Source of the DNA: Lolium rigidum
Taxonomy: Eukaryota > Streptophyta > Magnoliopsida > Poales > Poaceae
Assembly: GCF_022539505.1 (NCBI RefSeq)
Contig: NC_061510.1
Location: forward strand, 100,332,292-100,396,291
Length of the DNA: 64,000 nucleotides
Direction: 5' to 3'
Part shown: one piece after another, positions 1-10,861 of the stretch
Numbering within the stretch: position 1 is the stretch's first letter
Layout: the number at the start of each line of letters is the position of its first letter
Notes under the pieces: generated by a model
What the model was told of the DNA's origin: nothing
Seen by the model: only the letters and a program-made list of their open reading frames with translations
The model's database searches: none
Program-made: the position numbers and the translations under genes

Positions 1-557
1 TACAAGGCTAGGCTAGCAAGGTTGTTTGAAGCAAACTCAAGTATAAAACGGTATAGCAAAGCTTATATATGAACATATTGCAAGCATTATAAGACTTTAC
101 ATCGTCTCCTTGTTGTTCAAACACCTTAACCAGAAAATATCTAGACTCTAGAGAAACTAATCATGCAAACCAAATTTTAACAAGCTCTATGTAGTTCTTC
201 ATTAATAGGTGCAAAGTACATGATGCAAGAGCTTAACCATGATCTATATGAGCACAACAATTGCCAAGTATCAAATTATTCAAGACATTATGAAGCATTT
301 TCTGTTTCCAACCAAATAACAATTAACGAAGCAGTTTCAACCTTCGCCATGAACATTAAGAATAAAGCTAAGAACACATGTGTTCATATGAACGAGCGGA
401 GCGTGTCTCTCTCCCACACAAGCATGAATTTATTCAGAGAATTAAAAAAACAAAACAAAAATAAAAGCACACAGACGTTCCAAGTAAAGCACATAAGATG
501 TGACGGAATAAAAATATAGTTTCACTAGAGGTGACCTGATAAGTTGTCGATGATGAA

Positions 558-590
558 GGGGATGCCTTGGGCATCCCCAAGCTTAGATGC
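558..590 (-). repeat. Conserved hairpin with PPT-like motif
   Basis: GGGGATGCC (558-566) and GGCATCCCC (570-578) form a perfect 9-bp stem with a 3-base loop, followed by CCCAAGCTT. On the minus strand this reads AAGCTTGGGGATGC, the same word as the real PPT beside the 3' LTR of the sister elements. A second PPT-like copy lies near 628-645. The hairpin recurs at 37532-37552 and 54983-55003. Confidence 0.75.
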
Positions 591-1267
591 TTGAGTATTC
601 TTGAAATATGCAGGGATGAACCACGGGGGCATCCCCAAGCTTAGAATTTTCACTCTTCTTGATCATATTGTATCATCCTCCTCTCTTGACCCTTGAAAAC
701 TTCCTCCACACCAAACTCAAAACAAACTCATTAGAGGGTTAGTGCATAATCAAAAATTCACATATTCAGAGGTGACATAATAATTCTTAACACTTCTGGA
801 CATTGCTCAAAGCTACTGAAAGTTAATGGAATAAAGAAATCCATCAAACATAGCAAAACAGGCAATGCGAAATAAAAGGCAGAATCTGTCAAAACAGAAT
901 AGTCCGTAAAGACGAATTTTTCTGGGGCACTTAACTTGCTCAGATGAAAATGCTCAAATTGAATGAAAGTTGCGTACATATCTGAGGATCACTTACGTAA
1001 ATTGGCAAATTTTTCTGAGTTACCTACAGAGAATACTACTCAAATTCGTGACAGCAAGAAATCTGTTTCTGCGCAGTAATCCAAATCTAGTGTCAACCTT
1101 ACTATCAAAGAATTTACTTGGCACAACAATGCAATAAAATAAAGATAATGAGAGGTTGCTACAGTAGTAACAACTTCCAAGACACAACAAAACAGTAGCA
1201 AAATAAAAACATGGGTTATCTCCCAAGAAGTGCTTTCTTTATAGCCATTAAGATGGGCTCAGTAATT

Positions 1268-2031
1268 TCAATGATGCACTCCCAAGAAATAAGAGTTGAA
1301 GCAAAAGAGAGCATCAAAAAGAAAATTCAAAACACATTTAAGTCTAACCCACTTCCTATGAAAAGGAATCTTGTACACAAATAAATTCATGTAGAACAAA
1401 GTGACAAACATAGGAAGACAAAACACTAGTAACTTCAAAATTTTCAGCATATAGAGGGGTGTTTTAGTACCATGAAAATTTCTACAACCATATTTTCCTC
1501 TCTCATAATAATTTCCAGTAGCATCATGAACAAACTCAACAATATAACTATCACATAAAGCATTCTTATCATGAGTCTCATGCATAAAATAATTACTACT
1601 CCCAACATAAGCATAGTCATTCTTATTAATTATAGTGGGAGCAAATTCAACAAAGTAGCTATCATTATTATTCTCATCATCAAATATAGGAGGCATAGTA
1701 TAATCATAATAAACTTTATCCTCCATAGTAGGTGGCACCAAAATACCACTATCATTATAATTATCATAAATGGGAGGCAAAGTATCGTCAAATAAATTTT
1801 CTCCTCCATGCTTGGGGGACTAAAAATATCATGCTCATCAAAACCAGCTTCCCCAAGCTTAAATTCTTCCATAGCATTAGCAACAATGGTGTTCAAAGCA
1901 TTCATAATAATAACATTGGCATTATCATGCATATAAAGTTCCATAGGTTTTTTAATTTTATCTTCAAACACCTCATGTCCTAACTCAAGATAGATACTAT
2001 AAAGATCTCTAATATTTTTGTTGTTTTCCAT
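1268..2031 (-). pseudogene. Frameshifted copy of the element-specific unknown protein
   Basis: Two overlapping minus-strand frames (1630-2031 and 1268-1780) together cover the same protein as the intact 245-residue ORF at 36097-36834. Shared words include IIMNALNTIV/SMNALNTIV, EEKI, NDSYFVEF and YYERGKYGCRNFH. The frame changes near 1790-1797, where one T is missing from a T-rich run relative to the intact copy. The C-terminal frame keeps a strongly hydrophobic stretch (LLVFCLPMFVTLFYMNLFVY) and ends at a normal stop. The function is not known. It is not a recognisable gag, protease, reverse transcriptase or integrase. The start near 2031 sits about 145 bases downstream of the PBS, as expected for a first ORF. 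Confidence 0.7.
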
Positions 2032-2176
2032 TAAGCCTAACTAGTGAAAATAAAAACAAGAAACAAAAAGATGCAATTGCAGGATCTAAAGGAAATAGCT
2101 TCGAGCACTCACACACCGGCAACAGTGCTAGGAAATAGCTTAGTAGTCGGAGGATGTGAATACCTTTTACCTTACC

Positions 2177-2194
2177 TCCCCGGCAACGGCGCCA
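2177..2194 (-). promoter_or_regulatory. Primer-binding site, tRNA-Asp type
   Basis: The minus strand reads TGGCGCCGTTGCCGGGGA, complementary to the 3' end of plant tRNA-Asp as I recall it. It lies about ten bases inside the LTR edge at 2205. The same PBS occurs at 35942-35959 and 56497-56514. Confidence 0.8.
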
Positions 2195-2204
2195 GAAAAT
2201 AGCT

Positions 2205-3676
2205 TGATGTCTACGCACGCTTCTATTCCCGTAGACGGTGTTGGGCCTCCAAGAGCAGAGGTTTGTAGAACAACGAGCAAGTTTCCCTTAAGTGAATCAC
2301 CCAAGGTTTATCGAACTCGGGGAGGTAGAGGTCAAAGATATCCCTCTCAAGCAACCCTGCAATTACGATACAAGAAGTCTCTTGTGTCCCCAACACACCC
2401 AATACACTTGTCAGATGTATAGGTGCACTAGTTTGGCGAAGAGATAGTGAAATACAAGTGATATGGATATATATGAGTGGTAATAGCAATCTGAATAAAA
2501 TATGGCAGCAAGTAAACATGCAGTAAAACAGTAAACAAGCGATGTTTGCAGTATTTGGAAACAAACCCTAGGGATCATACTTTCACTAGTGGACACTCTC
2601 AACATTGATCACATAACTGAATAAACAAATACTACTTTCTCTACACTCTCTTGTTGGATGACAAACACCATTCATTGTGTAGGGCTACAAGAGCTCCCTC
2701 AAGCCGGAGTTAACAAGCTCCACAACATTTGGTGTTCATGTTTAAGTAACCTTAGAGTGCATGATAGACCATTGCAATTATACCGAGTACTAATATAGCA
2801 TGCACACTGTCACCGTCAGGCTATGAAAGGGGGAATAGATCGCATCAATACTATCATAGTAATAGTTAACTTCATAATCTACAAAAGATCACAATCATAG
2901 CTTATACCAAGTACTACATGATGCACACACTGTCAACATTACATCATGGAGGAGGAATAGACTACTTTAATAACATCACTAGAGTAGCACATAGATGATA
3001 TTCAACTAGATCACAAAGCTCATGATCACATAAAGATCACATGGGAGAGAGAGATGAACCACATAGCTACGGTACAACCCTTAGCCTCGGGGAGAACTAC
3101 TCCCTCCTCATCATAGGAGACAGCAGCGTCGATGGAGATGGCGGTGGTGTCGATGGAGATGCCTTCCGGGGGCACTTCCCCGTCCCGGCGCCGTGCCGGA
3201 ACAGAGACTTCTGTCCCCCGAATCTTGGCTTCGCGATGGCGGCGTCTCTAGAACTTTCTCGTATCGTGGCTTTTCCGTATCGAAGATTTAGGTCATGAGG
3301 CATCTTATAGGCGAAGAGTCGGAGTCGGAAGGGCTCTGGGGGGGTCCACACACCAGGGGGGCGCGCCCCCCTAGGCCGCGCCGCCACCATGTGTGGGGCC
3401 CCCAGGGCTCCCCTCTGATCCCACTCTGGCTCTCTGGAAGCTTTCGGGAAAAATAAGGTTCTGGGCGTTGATTTCGTCCAATTCGGAGAATATTTCCTTA
3501 CTAGGATTTCTGAAACCAAAAACAGCACAAAACAGGAACTGGCACTTTGGCATCTCGTTAATAGGTTAGTTCCGGAAAATACCATAATATGATATAAAGT
3601 GCATATAAAACATTTGAGTATTGTCATAAAACTAGCATGGAACATAAGAAATTATAGATACGTTTGAGACATATCA
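2205..3676 (-). repeat. 5' LTR of the left partial element
   Basis: On the minus strand the LTR starts TGATATGTCTCAAACG at 3676 and ends GTAGACATCA at 2205, giving 1,472 bp. The start resembles TGATACGTCTCCGACG of the LTRs at 34233, 39420, 53115, 58130 and 63089. The GC-rich ORFs inside it (for example 3097-3645) are LTR sequence and not genes. Bases 3677-3681 (TACAT) should be one half of the TSD. Confidence 0.85.
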
Positions 3677-3803
3677 TACATCTTGTGTTGGATTACTTGC
3701 TTCGCCTTGTTGCTCTAACAATGAAGCTTCTACTTCCTCTAGTACTTGTATTTCTACTAACCATGTAGAGAAAATAAAAGAGCTCGAGGCCCAAGTCCTT
3801 TCT

Positions 3804-4436
3804 TTGAAGAAAGACTTCAAAAAGCATCATGAAGGGAAATTCGCACTTGACAAGATGTTGAGTGCGCAACAATCCCCCAATGATAAGAGTGGACTTGGAT
3901 TCAAATCCAATAACAAGAACAAGTCCAAGAGCAAGAGCAACAAGAAGAAGGGCCAAGATAAAGTCAAGGAACCAACCAAGTTGGTTTGCTTCAAGTGCAA
4001 GGTTGAAGGGCACCATGTTAGATCGTGCCCATTTAAGAATAAGAAGAAGCCCTTGAGTGAGAAGCAACAAGGGAAACAACCACAAGGTCAAGGTCAAGCT
4101 CAAGCTCGACCTCAAGTTGAAGATAGGCCATTTCCCAAGGAGAATCAAGCTAAAGTTCCCCAAGTGAAGAAATCAATAAAGAATAAAAAGGTGAACACTT
4201 GCTACTTGTGTCGTGAGAAGGGGCACCTTGCCTCTTCATGTTTAAGTGGTACCGTATCTAACCCTATAATTGTTGATAATGATTATTCTCTAGGGAAGTA
4301 TAATGATGGCAATGTGTTTGCCAAGTTTGTTGGAACTCAAAGTGGTTTCAAGAAAAGAACCATTTGGGTTGACAAGCCTATTGTGACTAACCTCTTTGGA
4401 CCCAACTTGGTTGGGGACCAACAAGCTCAAACTTGA
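3804..4436 (+). CDS. Gag-like protein with two CCHC zinc knuckles
   Basis: This is a 210-residue ORF, very basic in its N-terminal half (a KNKSKSKSNKKKG stretch near residues 37-49). Two CX2CX4HX4C knuckles are visible: CFKCKVEGHHVRSC near residue 63 and CYLCREKGHLASSC near residue 132. They are separated by a glutamine/proline-rich linker. CCHC knuckles of this type bind RNA in retroelement Gag proteins. The expected downstream pol is absent, and the ORF ends normally at a stop codon. The ATG at 3804 is the first in-frame start, but the frame appears open upstream towards 3677, where the nested element cuts the sequence. The true N-terminus may therefore lie on the far side of that insertion. 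It is probably a nucleocapsid-like protein of a non-autonomous retrotransposon. Confidence 0.65.
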   Translation: MKKDFKKHHEGKFALDKMLSAQQSPNDKSGLGFKSNNKNKSKSKSNKKKGQDKVKEPTKLVCFKCKVEGHHVRSCPFKNKKKPLSEKQQGKQPQGQGQAQARPQVEDRPFPKENQAKVPQVKKSIKNKKVNTCYLCREKGHLASSCLSGTVSNPIIVDNDYSLGKYNDGNVFAKFVGTQSGFKKRTIWVDKPIVTNLFGPNLVGDQQAQT

Positions 4437-5850
4437 TCAATAGGTGTAGTTGGAGGACTTTGGAGACTTGGATACCTCATGAAGAATTAAGGGATCTTCA
4501 TATATTATATTTTTATCAAGCCAAGTCATAAGGATTATTCTCTATATCTTATATCCAATGTTCCTCTCTGCGGTAACTTATACTTCAACTCTTCATATTT
4601 ATTGTAAGTTACTTGCCCCTTCGCATGTTTGGTTTTGTACCAAATATGTGTTTGTATGTGTTGTGTCTTACTTACCTATCTTGTATATCCAAGTATGTTT
4701 GTTTGACTCATCATTTACTTGTGTATTGTTTTGAGCCCAATGCATCTTGATGATATCTTATTAGGCTCTCCTTGAGTGATTAATGGAACATCCCATTTTG
4801 GGGGAGTGATATGCATTGTGCATCTCTCTTTATTTAAAATGTGTGTACATGGGTACCACCACTTAGTATTGATATTGCAAGATTATATAGTCACTATGTG
4901 GTGTGTCATACTCATGAGAAATTCAAATTCTAAAATGTCCATTAATCATCCCTAGTCGAATTTTAATTGCCTCTTGATTAGAAGAAATGGTTTATCGCAT
5001 TATGGGGGAGTAATATGTTTTGTATATATCACAAGCCTAGAAAATGTGAACATATGAGGTATGCCACTTAGAGTTGATATTATTAATTATCTTGTTCCTA
5101 GGTGGCATGTTTGCTCAAACAAGCTCCACTTTTATTAAAAAGATTTTATTTCTCATATTATGGGTTCTTGTTTGAGTATGAAATTCTTGGTGCGGTTATG
5201 CTCAAATATATATCTCTATATATTATTTGGGACACCGTTTGCTTCAAGTTACTCTAATCATTGTTGTGCGTGATTGTTTGACTAGTTGAAGCTATCAATA
5301 ATCTTCATCCGTGCATAGTGCTTAAGCTTATATATATTTATCCTATGCCTTTTATTGTGAAGTTGATCCTTACTATCCTTGGCAATATACCACCGGAAAT
5401 TAAATCCAATATTCTCATCGTCTTTGACAATTGATAGCCTTGTATGTGGTTGAATTTATGGATCATCTTCACCTTGGATTGCTTCTTATTGCCTTATTTT
5501 ATTTCCAAGAAATCTTTGTTGCTCCCATTTGTCTTCCTTGTCCCTTTCAAAAATCTTTTGATAAATTCTTTCGATTTATATCAAGTTTACCTTGACGGAA
5601 GACAAACCTTTTCCTTTTGGTACATTGTGTCATTGTGAAAAGTGTAGAGGGTTTGGTTTATTTGTTGGAACCTTGCTCTTTTGGAAGTGTGTTATCTCAT
5701 TCCTTCTTACATATTTTATTTGCTTGAATGAGATAAATCTTTGAGCATGTGTGGCTTTATTCATCTCTTAAGCTCGATGATTTCTACTTAGTTCATTTGT
5801 TGAACTTTGTTGAACAAATATTTTGTGATTTGCTTCTTTGATATAATTTG
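4437..5850 (+). other. Non-coding interior of the zinc-knuckle LTR element
   Basis: AT-rich sequence with no ORF I would defend (the 64-residue ORF at 5444 is low-complexity). It includes scattered GGGGGAG words near 4800 and 5004 that resemble the PPT at 12826-12835. It continues after the TIR element at 10862. Confidence 0.6.
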
Positions 5851-5948
5851 GGGCTTTCTATTTTCGTGCCCTCGGGTCCTTAGTTGTGCTCAGTTTTCCC
5901 CAGATCCTTAGTTTTTCCTCAGTTTTACCCAAGCGTTTGTCTGAAACC
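5851..5948 (+). repeat. Left terminal inverted repeat
   Basis: The sequence starts GGGCTTTCTATTTTCG and continues with two copies of a CCTTAGTT...CTCAGTTTT word, so the TIR is itself internally repetitive. It matches the complement of 10764-10861 until about 5948. Confidence 0.85.
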
Positions 5949-7321
5949 ATCACACGTGATGTAACGGCCGGTTGCCCGACGGTTGACCGTTATCTTCCGA
6001 CTAGTGGGGCCACGTAGAGCCCGCAAAGACACGTCGGACCATCCATCTTTGTTTGACCGTAAGCATCGCTGTATCCCCGACCAAAACGCGAACGAGTGGG
6101 GCTTCGGTATATCAAATGACAAGTACGGCCATGACGCCGATACAAGGGGCAATACACGGGTAGGATTAGATTTTTAAACGGAGCTCTACAGCGATGGCAC
6201 GGAGGAGGTGGCATGCGGGGTGCCGAGATGAGATCGACGTCCACAAAGAACCGCATGAGGCGAGACCAGACGCATTAGATAGATATGAACTAGACGCGTT
6301 TAACCATGCAAAGAAGAGAAGAAATGGTCGACGACATTGACGACCACCTCAAAACTTTGACTCGACCGTGTCGGACACGAACGCGAGCAATGTAGAGAAA
6401 ACTAGTGTCTCTCCTTTCTCGGCGTGTATAGGTGGGTGCTAGGAGAGTGTGGTGGCGAAGGGAAAGACCTCGCGGCGGTCCGTGGCGTCCAGCATAGCGG
6501 AAGTCGGCGTGGCCGTGCCCACAGCCGGCGTGCATGCATGATCGGCATTGGCATCAGCATGTACGTTCGGCATTGGCCTCGGCGGTATCTCCGGTGTGTC
6601 GGTGATCGAATGAGGGGACGGAATTGAGGGTGCATCCCGACGTTGACCTAGCAGCTGGCGGCGAGCATAGCCGTTCGACCATGCCGATATCGGCATCGGC
6701 ATCGTTTGGAGGCCGTGGTGCTCGAATCAAGTTGGGATTTGTTTCTTGTAGGCCAAAATGAATTTGAAACAAGTTTCATGTTGAAGGTTAGGTAACGAAA
6801 GTTTGTAACTATCCCAAAATTATACTAGCGCCATGGTGAGGTTCTTTTTGATAGAGCTATACGGTTGGGCAAACTTTTTTGACACTTTTTAGATAGGGTT
6901 CCTTGTTGTTACACGTATGGCATCATGTATGGAAAATTTGGGGTCATTTGGAGATGTTCGAAAAAATCACTTTGCTTAAGCGCATGCCGTTTCGTCTCGC
7001 TGAAACCAGCTTTTCTAACAAGGTGATTTTTTCTACCTTCTCTAAATAACCTCAAATTTCATACAGCTGATCTTCTATACATAGATAGATAGATTGTTTC
7101 GTTTTTACATTTTTCGAACTTTTTATTTCCCTTTACAATACCCAATTGATTTTCAGTGTCAAAACCTCGAAAAACAAAGATCATGTATGGCATCATTTTC
7201 ACCCTAAATTTTCTGAAACTTTCCCTTTTAGATATTCCTTGTTGTTATAGGTATGCCATCATGTATGCCAAACTTGGTTAGGTCTCACTCGAAACCAGCT
7301 TTTGTAACAAATTAGGTTTTT
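5949..7321. other. Transposon interior without a supported gene
   Basis: GC-rich DNA (6180-6700) gives overlapping arginine-rich ORFs on both strands, which I take as compositional shadows. Two imperfect direct copies of about 110-140 bp lie at 6885-7030 and 7220-7330. They share CCTTGTTGTTA, CATCATGTATG and GAAACCAGCTTTT. Confidence 0.5.
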
Positions 7322-7325
7322 TCTC

Positions 7326-7875
7326 GCGTGAAAAGTAATGGCTACAACAAATTGTTGATGGTTTATCATTTTTTGCGTGAAAAGTAATGGCTACAACAAA
7401 TTGTTGATGGTTTATCATTTTTTGCGTGAAAAGTAATGGCTACAACAAATTGTTGATGGTTTATCATTTTTTGCGTGAAAAGTAATGGCAACAACAAATC
7501 GGTGATGGTTTATCATATTTTTTGCGTGAAAAGTAATGGCAACAACAAATTGTTGATGGTTTATCATTTTTTGCGTAAAAGTAATGGCTACAACAAATTG
7601 TTGATGGTTTATCATTTTTTGCGTGAAAAGTAATGGCAACAACAAATCGGTGATGGTTTATCATTTTCTTTTGCGTGAAAAGTAATGGCTACAACAAATT
7701 GTTGATGGTTTATCATTTTTTGCGTGAAAAGTAATGGCAACAACAAATCGGTGATGGTTTATCATTTTTTTGCGTGAAAAGTAATGGTAACAACAAATCG
7801 GTGATGGTTTATCATGTTTTGCGTGAAAAATAACGCCTAAAACAGTTTATAATTTTTAGCGCGTGAAAAATAATA
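7326..7875 (+). repeat. Minisatellite, unit about 49-51 bp, roughly 10 full and 2 decayed copies
   Basis: Each unit begins GCGTGAAAAGTAATGG and ends GGTTTATCATTTTTT. Two subtypes differ in the middle: A (CTACAACAAATTGTTGATGG) and B (CAACAACAAATCGGTGATGG). The order is A A A B, an A/B hybrid, A (one base short), B, A, B, B-like, then two degenerate copies. Most length changes occur in the T-run. The alternating A/B pattern suggests higher-order expansion. The minus-strand ORFs here (for example 7415-7645) are translation of the repeat and not genes. Confidence 0.9.
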
Positions 7876-8784
7876 CGTAAAACCGCCCTTCAAAGCATAC
7901 TTAGAGGGTGGAAGCTAATTAACCGCCAACAGAGAGAGAGAGGGGTTATCCCGCCCGTTCCCTATATCATACGATCAACGGCTCGGTGGGCACGATCCGC
8001 GTGACATGGGCTAGACCAATCGGAGCGATGATGCACGTCTGCGAGAATTTGTGAAGAGAGAGGGCAAAACCGAGTACTATCAAGAAACCAAGGGCACCCG
8101 AGTAGTAAATAGACTAAGGGATTCAAATATGAGATTTAAAAAATGGAAAATGCGTGTTTTGTACAATGAAACCCATCTTGGCCTACCTCAAACTATTTGC
8201 AATACCAATATACATCAATGTGAGAATTGTGGCCTCATTTAGACAAAGTATGATTTGGGGGAAGCTGTTTTGGGAAGGGCTTATTGTGGAAAACCATGCA
8301 CCTTCATAGCTACTAGGTGATTTGAGAAGTGGCAATTTGTGGTAAAACTTGATTTATCTATGATTTATCTATGATTTGAGAAGTGTCAATTTGTGGTAAA
8401 GACTCCATGAGTAAGTGCCACTCTTTTTAGGATTTTTTTGCACATTAAATGACTCATTTAACTAGTTAATCCCATTTGTTGACTCTCTGTTGACCAGCCA
8501 CTTGAGGGTAAAACTGAGTATATTGCACTAGCCAGTATTAGCACTCGAGGGGAAAATTGAGCACACAAAAAATGCTAGTATAAGACTCGAGGGTATACCT
8601 GAGTATATCTAAATTTCCAGGGTTAGACTCGAGGACACGTGCAATTGTTGACGCGTAGACGCGGGTCGCGGTGGAGAAGTCGAGACGTGCAATCGTGGAC
8701 GCGTGTCGCGTTGCGTAAGTCCAAGACGTGCGTACGTGCACCCGTGCACGCGTAGGACGCGGGTCGCATTAACCACCCCTCGCC
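7876..8784. other. Interior between minisatellite and captured gene
   Basis: There is no ORF of substance. Around 8500-8640 three short segments (ACTTGAGGGTAAAACTGAG, ACTCGAGGGGAAAATTGAG and ACTCGAGGGTATACCTGAG) resemble the complement of the TIR word CTCAGTTTTCCCC. They may be internal copies of the terminal repeat or relics of another element's end. 8640-8780 is rich in CGCGT words. Confidence 0.4.
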
Positions 8785-8792
8785 TTTATAGA
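8785..8792 (+). promoter_or_regulatory. Putative TATA box of the captured gene
   Basis: GCCTTTATAGACG lies about 130 bases before the ATG at 8920. It is followed by a long CT-rich leader typical of plant 5' UTRs. This is motif evidence only. Confidence 0.4.
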
Positions 8793-8919
8793 CGCCTCCT
8801 CGCACTCGTCTCTGTCACTCTCACTCGCTCACGCATCGCCAACTCTCTCCCACGTCCCATCATCTTCTCCAAAGCAAAAACCCTCTCCCTCTCCCTCTTC
8901 CTCTTCCTCCGCCGGAGAG

Positions 8920-10178
8920 ATGGACAAGGAGAATGCCAATCCCATCGTCGAGGTTGGCTCGAAGCGCGACGCCTCCATCTTCGGCCCCGTCCCCTCGACG
9001 GACGACGCCGCCGCCGCCACCGCCGCCGCCGGTGCATCGGAGGCTGCTGCCGCCGGTGGCAGTCAGATCCCGGCGGGATGGGACCCCTACGACCCCGTGC
9101 CGTACGTCCCGCCCCCGAACCCCTACGACACCTCCCTCGGAGGACCCATGGAACGAGGTAACTACGGTTTGCTTCCTTTTTTGTTCCCCATTCCTTTTTG
9201 AACCCTATTTTTGCTGGTGTAGATGGATCCGTAGATGGATGAGTATTGGGCTAATATTTGCGCCGATTTTATTCCATTTTGTTTTGATCACTTCTTGATT
9301 TCGTTTAAGATTTGGGGTTCGGCTGTTCGGTTAATTTATGCAAGTAATATTGGATCTCAATCAGCTTAATTTATGCAAGTAATCATGGGATCTCAATCAG
9401 TTATTTTATGCACTAATCAAAAGATATCAACCGTTTAATTTTGCAAATAATCTCGAATGTGTTCAAGTTCAGATCTAGTTCGGATCTAGAATCTGTTTCT
9501 TTGCCTATGATGAATGGTTGGGCACAAATTTTTACAGGGAGGGTTCAGCGAACCATTGCTCGTGTACAAATCTGTTGTGCATGAGCTTTAGTTCGCTTAC
9601 ACCTTCCCCGTAGATATATAATCATGTCCACTCTAACCGAGGCTGACTCGTTTTTCTTAACTTTGTTATCATGTACGTTAGTCATCGTTGCAACTCATTC
9701 ACTAGTTTCTGTTTGATATGGATCGGATGTCCGGCAGCGACGTCGGCAGCGACGAAGAGCGTGGAGGACGTCAAGACTCGCTAGTGTGCCGCGGAGGCCG
9801 CAGGTCGGCCGCACATCTCCTACTTCGCCAAGGAGGTGTACAGGTGCCCCTTCCGCACCGGGAGACTCGGCGCCACGGACTTCAACCGCCTCGTCACGCA
9901 TGCCGAGAACATCGGCAACACCTTCCCCAAGGTCGGCACGACGGTGAACGTCCACTCCTTCCGCGCCAAGCACGAGGCGCTCGGCATGCACCTCCGCAGC
10001 TTGCGAGTGGGTGGAGATCTCCGCCGGCGCATGCCTCCGCTCAAGCTCCAAGGCTCCCAAGGGGAGCAAGAGCAACAAGTGGAGGGAGAGCCGGATGGGG
10101 TAGGCGGAGTCCCGGACGTGTGCTGCTGCCGCCGCTGCCTCCTAGTTTGTTGTTGGGATCCCTTTGTTGTTAGCTAGG
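8920..10178 (+). pseudogene. Captured plant gene fragment, possibly zf-XS-like
   Basis: The first exon starts at 8920 (MDKENANPIVEVGSKRD), is alanine- and proline-rich, and includes WDPYDPVPYVPPPNPYD. It reaches a plausible GT donor near 9155, then about 550 bp of AT-rich intron-like DNA. From about 9710 a second coding block in one frame contains HISYFAKEVYRCPF, then DFNRLVTHAENIG, then VNVHSFRAKHEALGMHLRSL. The order CPF(x), H, RAKH resembles the small zinc-finger (zf-XS) of SGS3-like plant proteins, but the second cysteine of CPxC reads as arginine. An in-frame TAG sits at 9782, just upstream of this block. Family assignment is from memory and tentative. A TATA-like box, CT-rich leader and intron show that genomic DNA and not a processed cDNA was captured. 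Confidence 0.5.
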
Positions 10179-10763
10179 GATCCCTTGTTGTTATGTTAGT
10201 ATCATGGTGCCGTGAAGAACCTCGTTACTATGTTGGCTGCCGTGTATGCAGCCTATTATCTATCCATATTATCTAGGGATTATCTATCCCTAGTCTACTA
10301 TATTTTGTTGGCCGTACTTAGTTTTCTTGATTTACTATGACTCGTGAATTTATCGTACATTATCCCGGAGATTTGCTTCTAGATTTAACTACATACATAT
10401 GAACCGAGAGGGAGTACTAGATTTGCTGCCATATTGGGCAAACAACGAGGGCCAAAAGGCACAAATAATTGAAGAAAGTCAGAAATGCAAGCTTCTCTAG
10501 ATTTTATACTAATTTGGTGAAAAGGACAGAGAGAAAGAGGGGAAAAAGGTGCACTTAATAGGGATGCCAATTTGGGGCCGAGAGAGACAGTAACCCAGCT
10601 CCCCGCTCACGTGCAACCAAACGCTTCTCGTCCCGTCCCACGCGGTCCCTTTCTACCAGCCCCACGCAACGCGGGCCCACACGACTCGGCCCCACAAGAC
10701 GCGGCCCCACACGTGACGGAACGGTCAACTAAACGGGAATCCCGCCGTCCGAGCCGCTTCGCG
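10179..10763. other. 3' flank of the captured gene
   Basis: Probably 3' UTR and downstream DNA of the captured gene (GGGATCCC and TATGTTAGT words), then a CG-rich run of GCCCCAC words leading into the right TIR. No gene is seen. Confidence 0.4.
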
Positions 10764-10861
10764 GGTTTCAAACAAGGGCTTGGGGAAAACTGAGGAAAAA
10801 CTAAGGAGCTGGGGAAAACTGAGTACAACTAAGGACCGGAGGGCACGAAAATAGAAATCCC
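10764..10861 (-). repeat. Right terminal inverted repeat
   Basis: This is the complement of 5851-5948 and ends CGAAAATAGAAATCCC, followed by the AATTTG duplication. Differences from the left arm are scattered single bases, concentrated near the inner end. Confidence 0.85.

Larger units (their letters stand above)
1..3676 (-). mobile_element. Non-autonomous LTR retrotransposon, 5' part (left end outside window)
   Basis: Reading on the minus strand there is a 5' LTR (2205-3676), a PBS directly beside it (2177-2194), a frameshifted ORF (1268-2031), then non-coding interior that runs off the window at base 1. The interior matches, in inverted orientation, the complete element at 34233-41123: the same ORF, the same non-coding 3' block, and the same hairpin near 558. 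No reverse transcriptase or integrase is visible. It sits inside the plus-strand LTR element that resumes at 3677. Its TSD cannot be tested because the left end lies outside the window. Termini and PPT motifs recall the Triticeae Sabrina-type Gypsy group, but that family name is from memory. Confidence 0.85.
5851..10861. mobile_element. 5-kb TIR DNA transposon with captured gene (Pack-type)
   Basis: The ends are inverted repeats of about 98 bp: GGGCTTTCTATTTTCGTGCC at the left and the near-complement ending GAAATCCC at the right, with roughly eight mismatches. A perfect 6-bp direct repeat, AATTTG, flanks it (5845-5850 and 10862-10867), and the flanks join into continuous LTR-element interior. 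Long TIRs plus a captured host gene suggest a Mutator-like Pack element. However, Mutator elements normally make a 9-bp TSD, and hAT elements 8 bp, so the superfamily stays open. No transposase is seen, so it would depend on a source in trans. It holds a minisatellite (7326-7875) and a gene fragment (8920-10178). Confidence 0.8.

Noticed and set aside
2205..3676. Arginine/proline-rich ORFs such as 3097-3645 and 3041-3298
   Set aside because: They lie wholly inside an LTR and recur in the other LTRs of the group; open only because of GC-rich composition.
6180..6772. Short overlapping ORFs on both strands in GC-rich DNA
   Set aside because: Mutually overlapping, no motif, and different frames equally open; composition effect.
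7326..7875. CRISPR-like array
   Set aside because: Units are contiguous repeats without unique spacers, in a plant transposon; it is a minisatellite.
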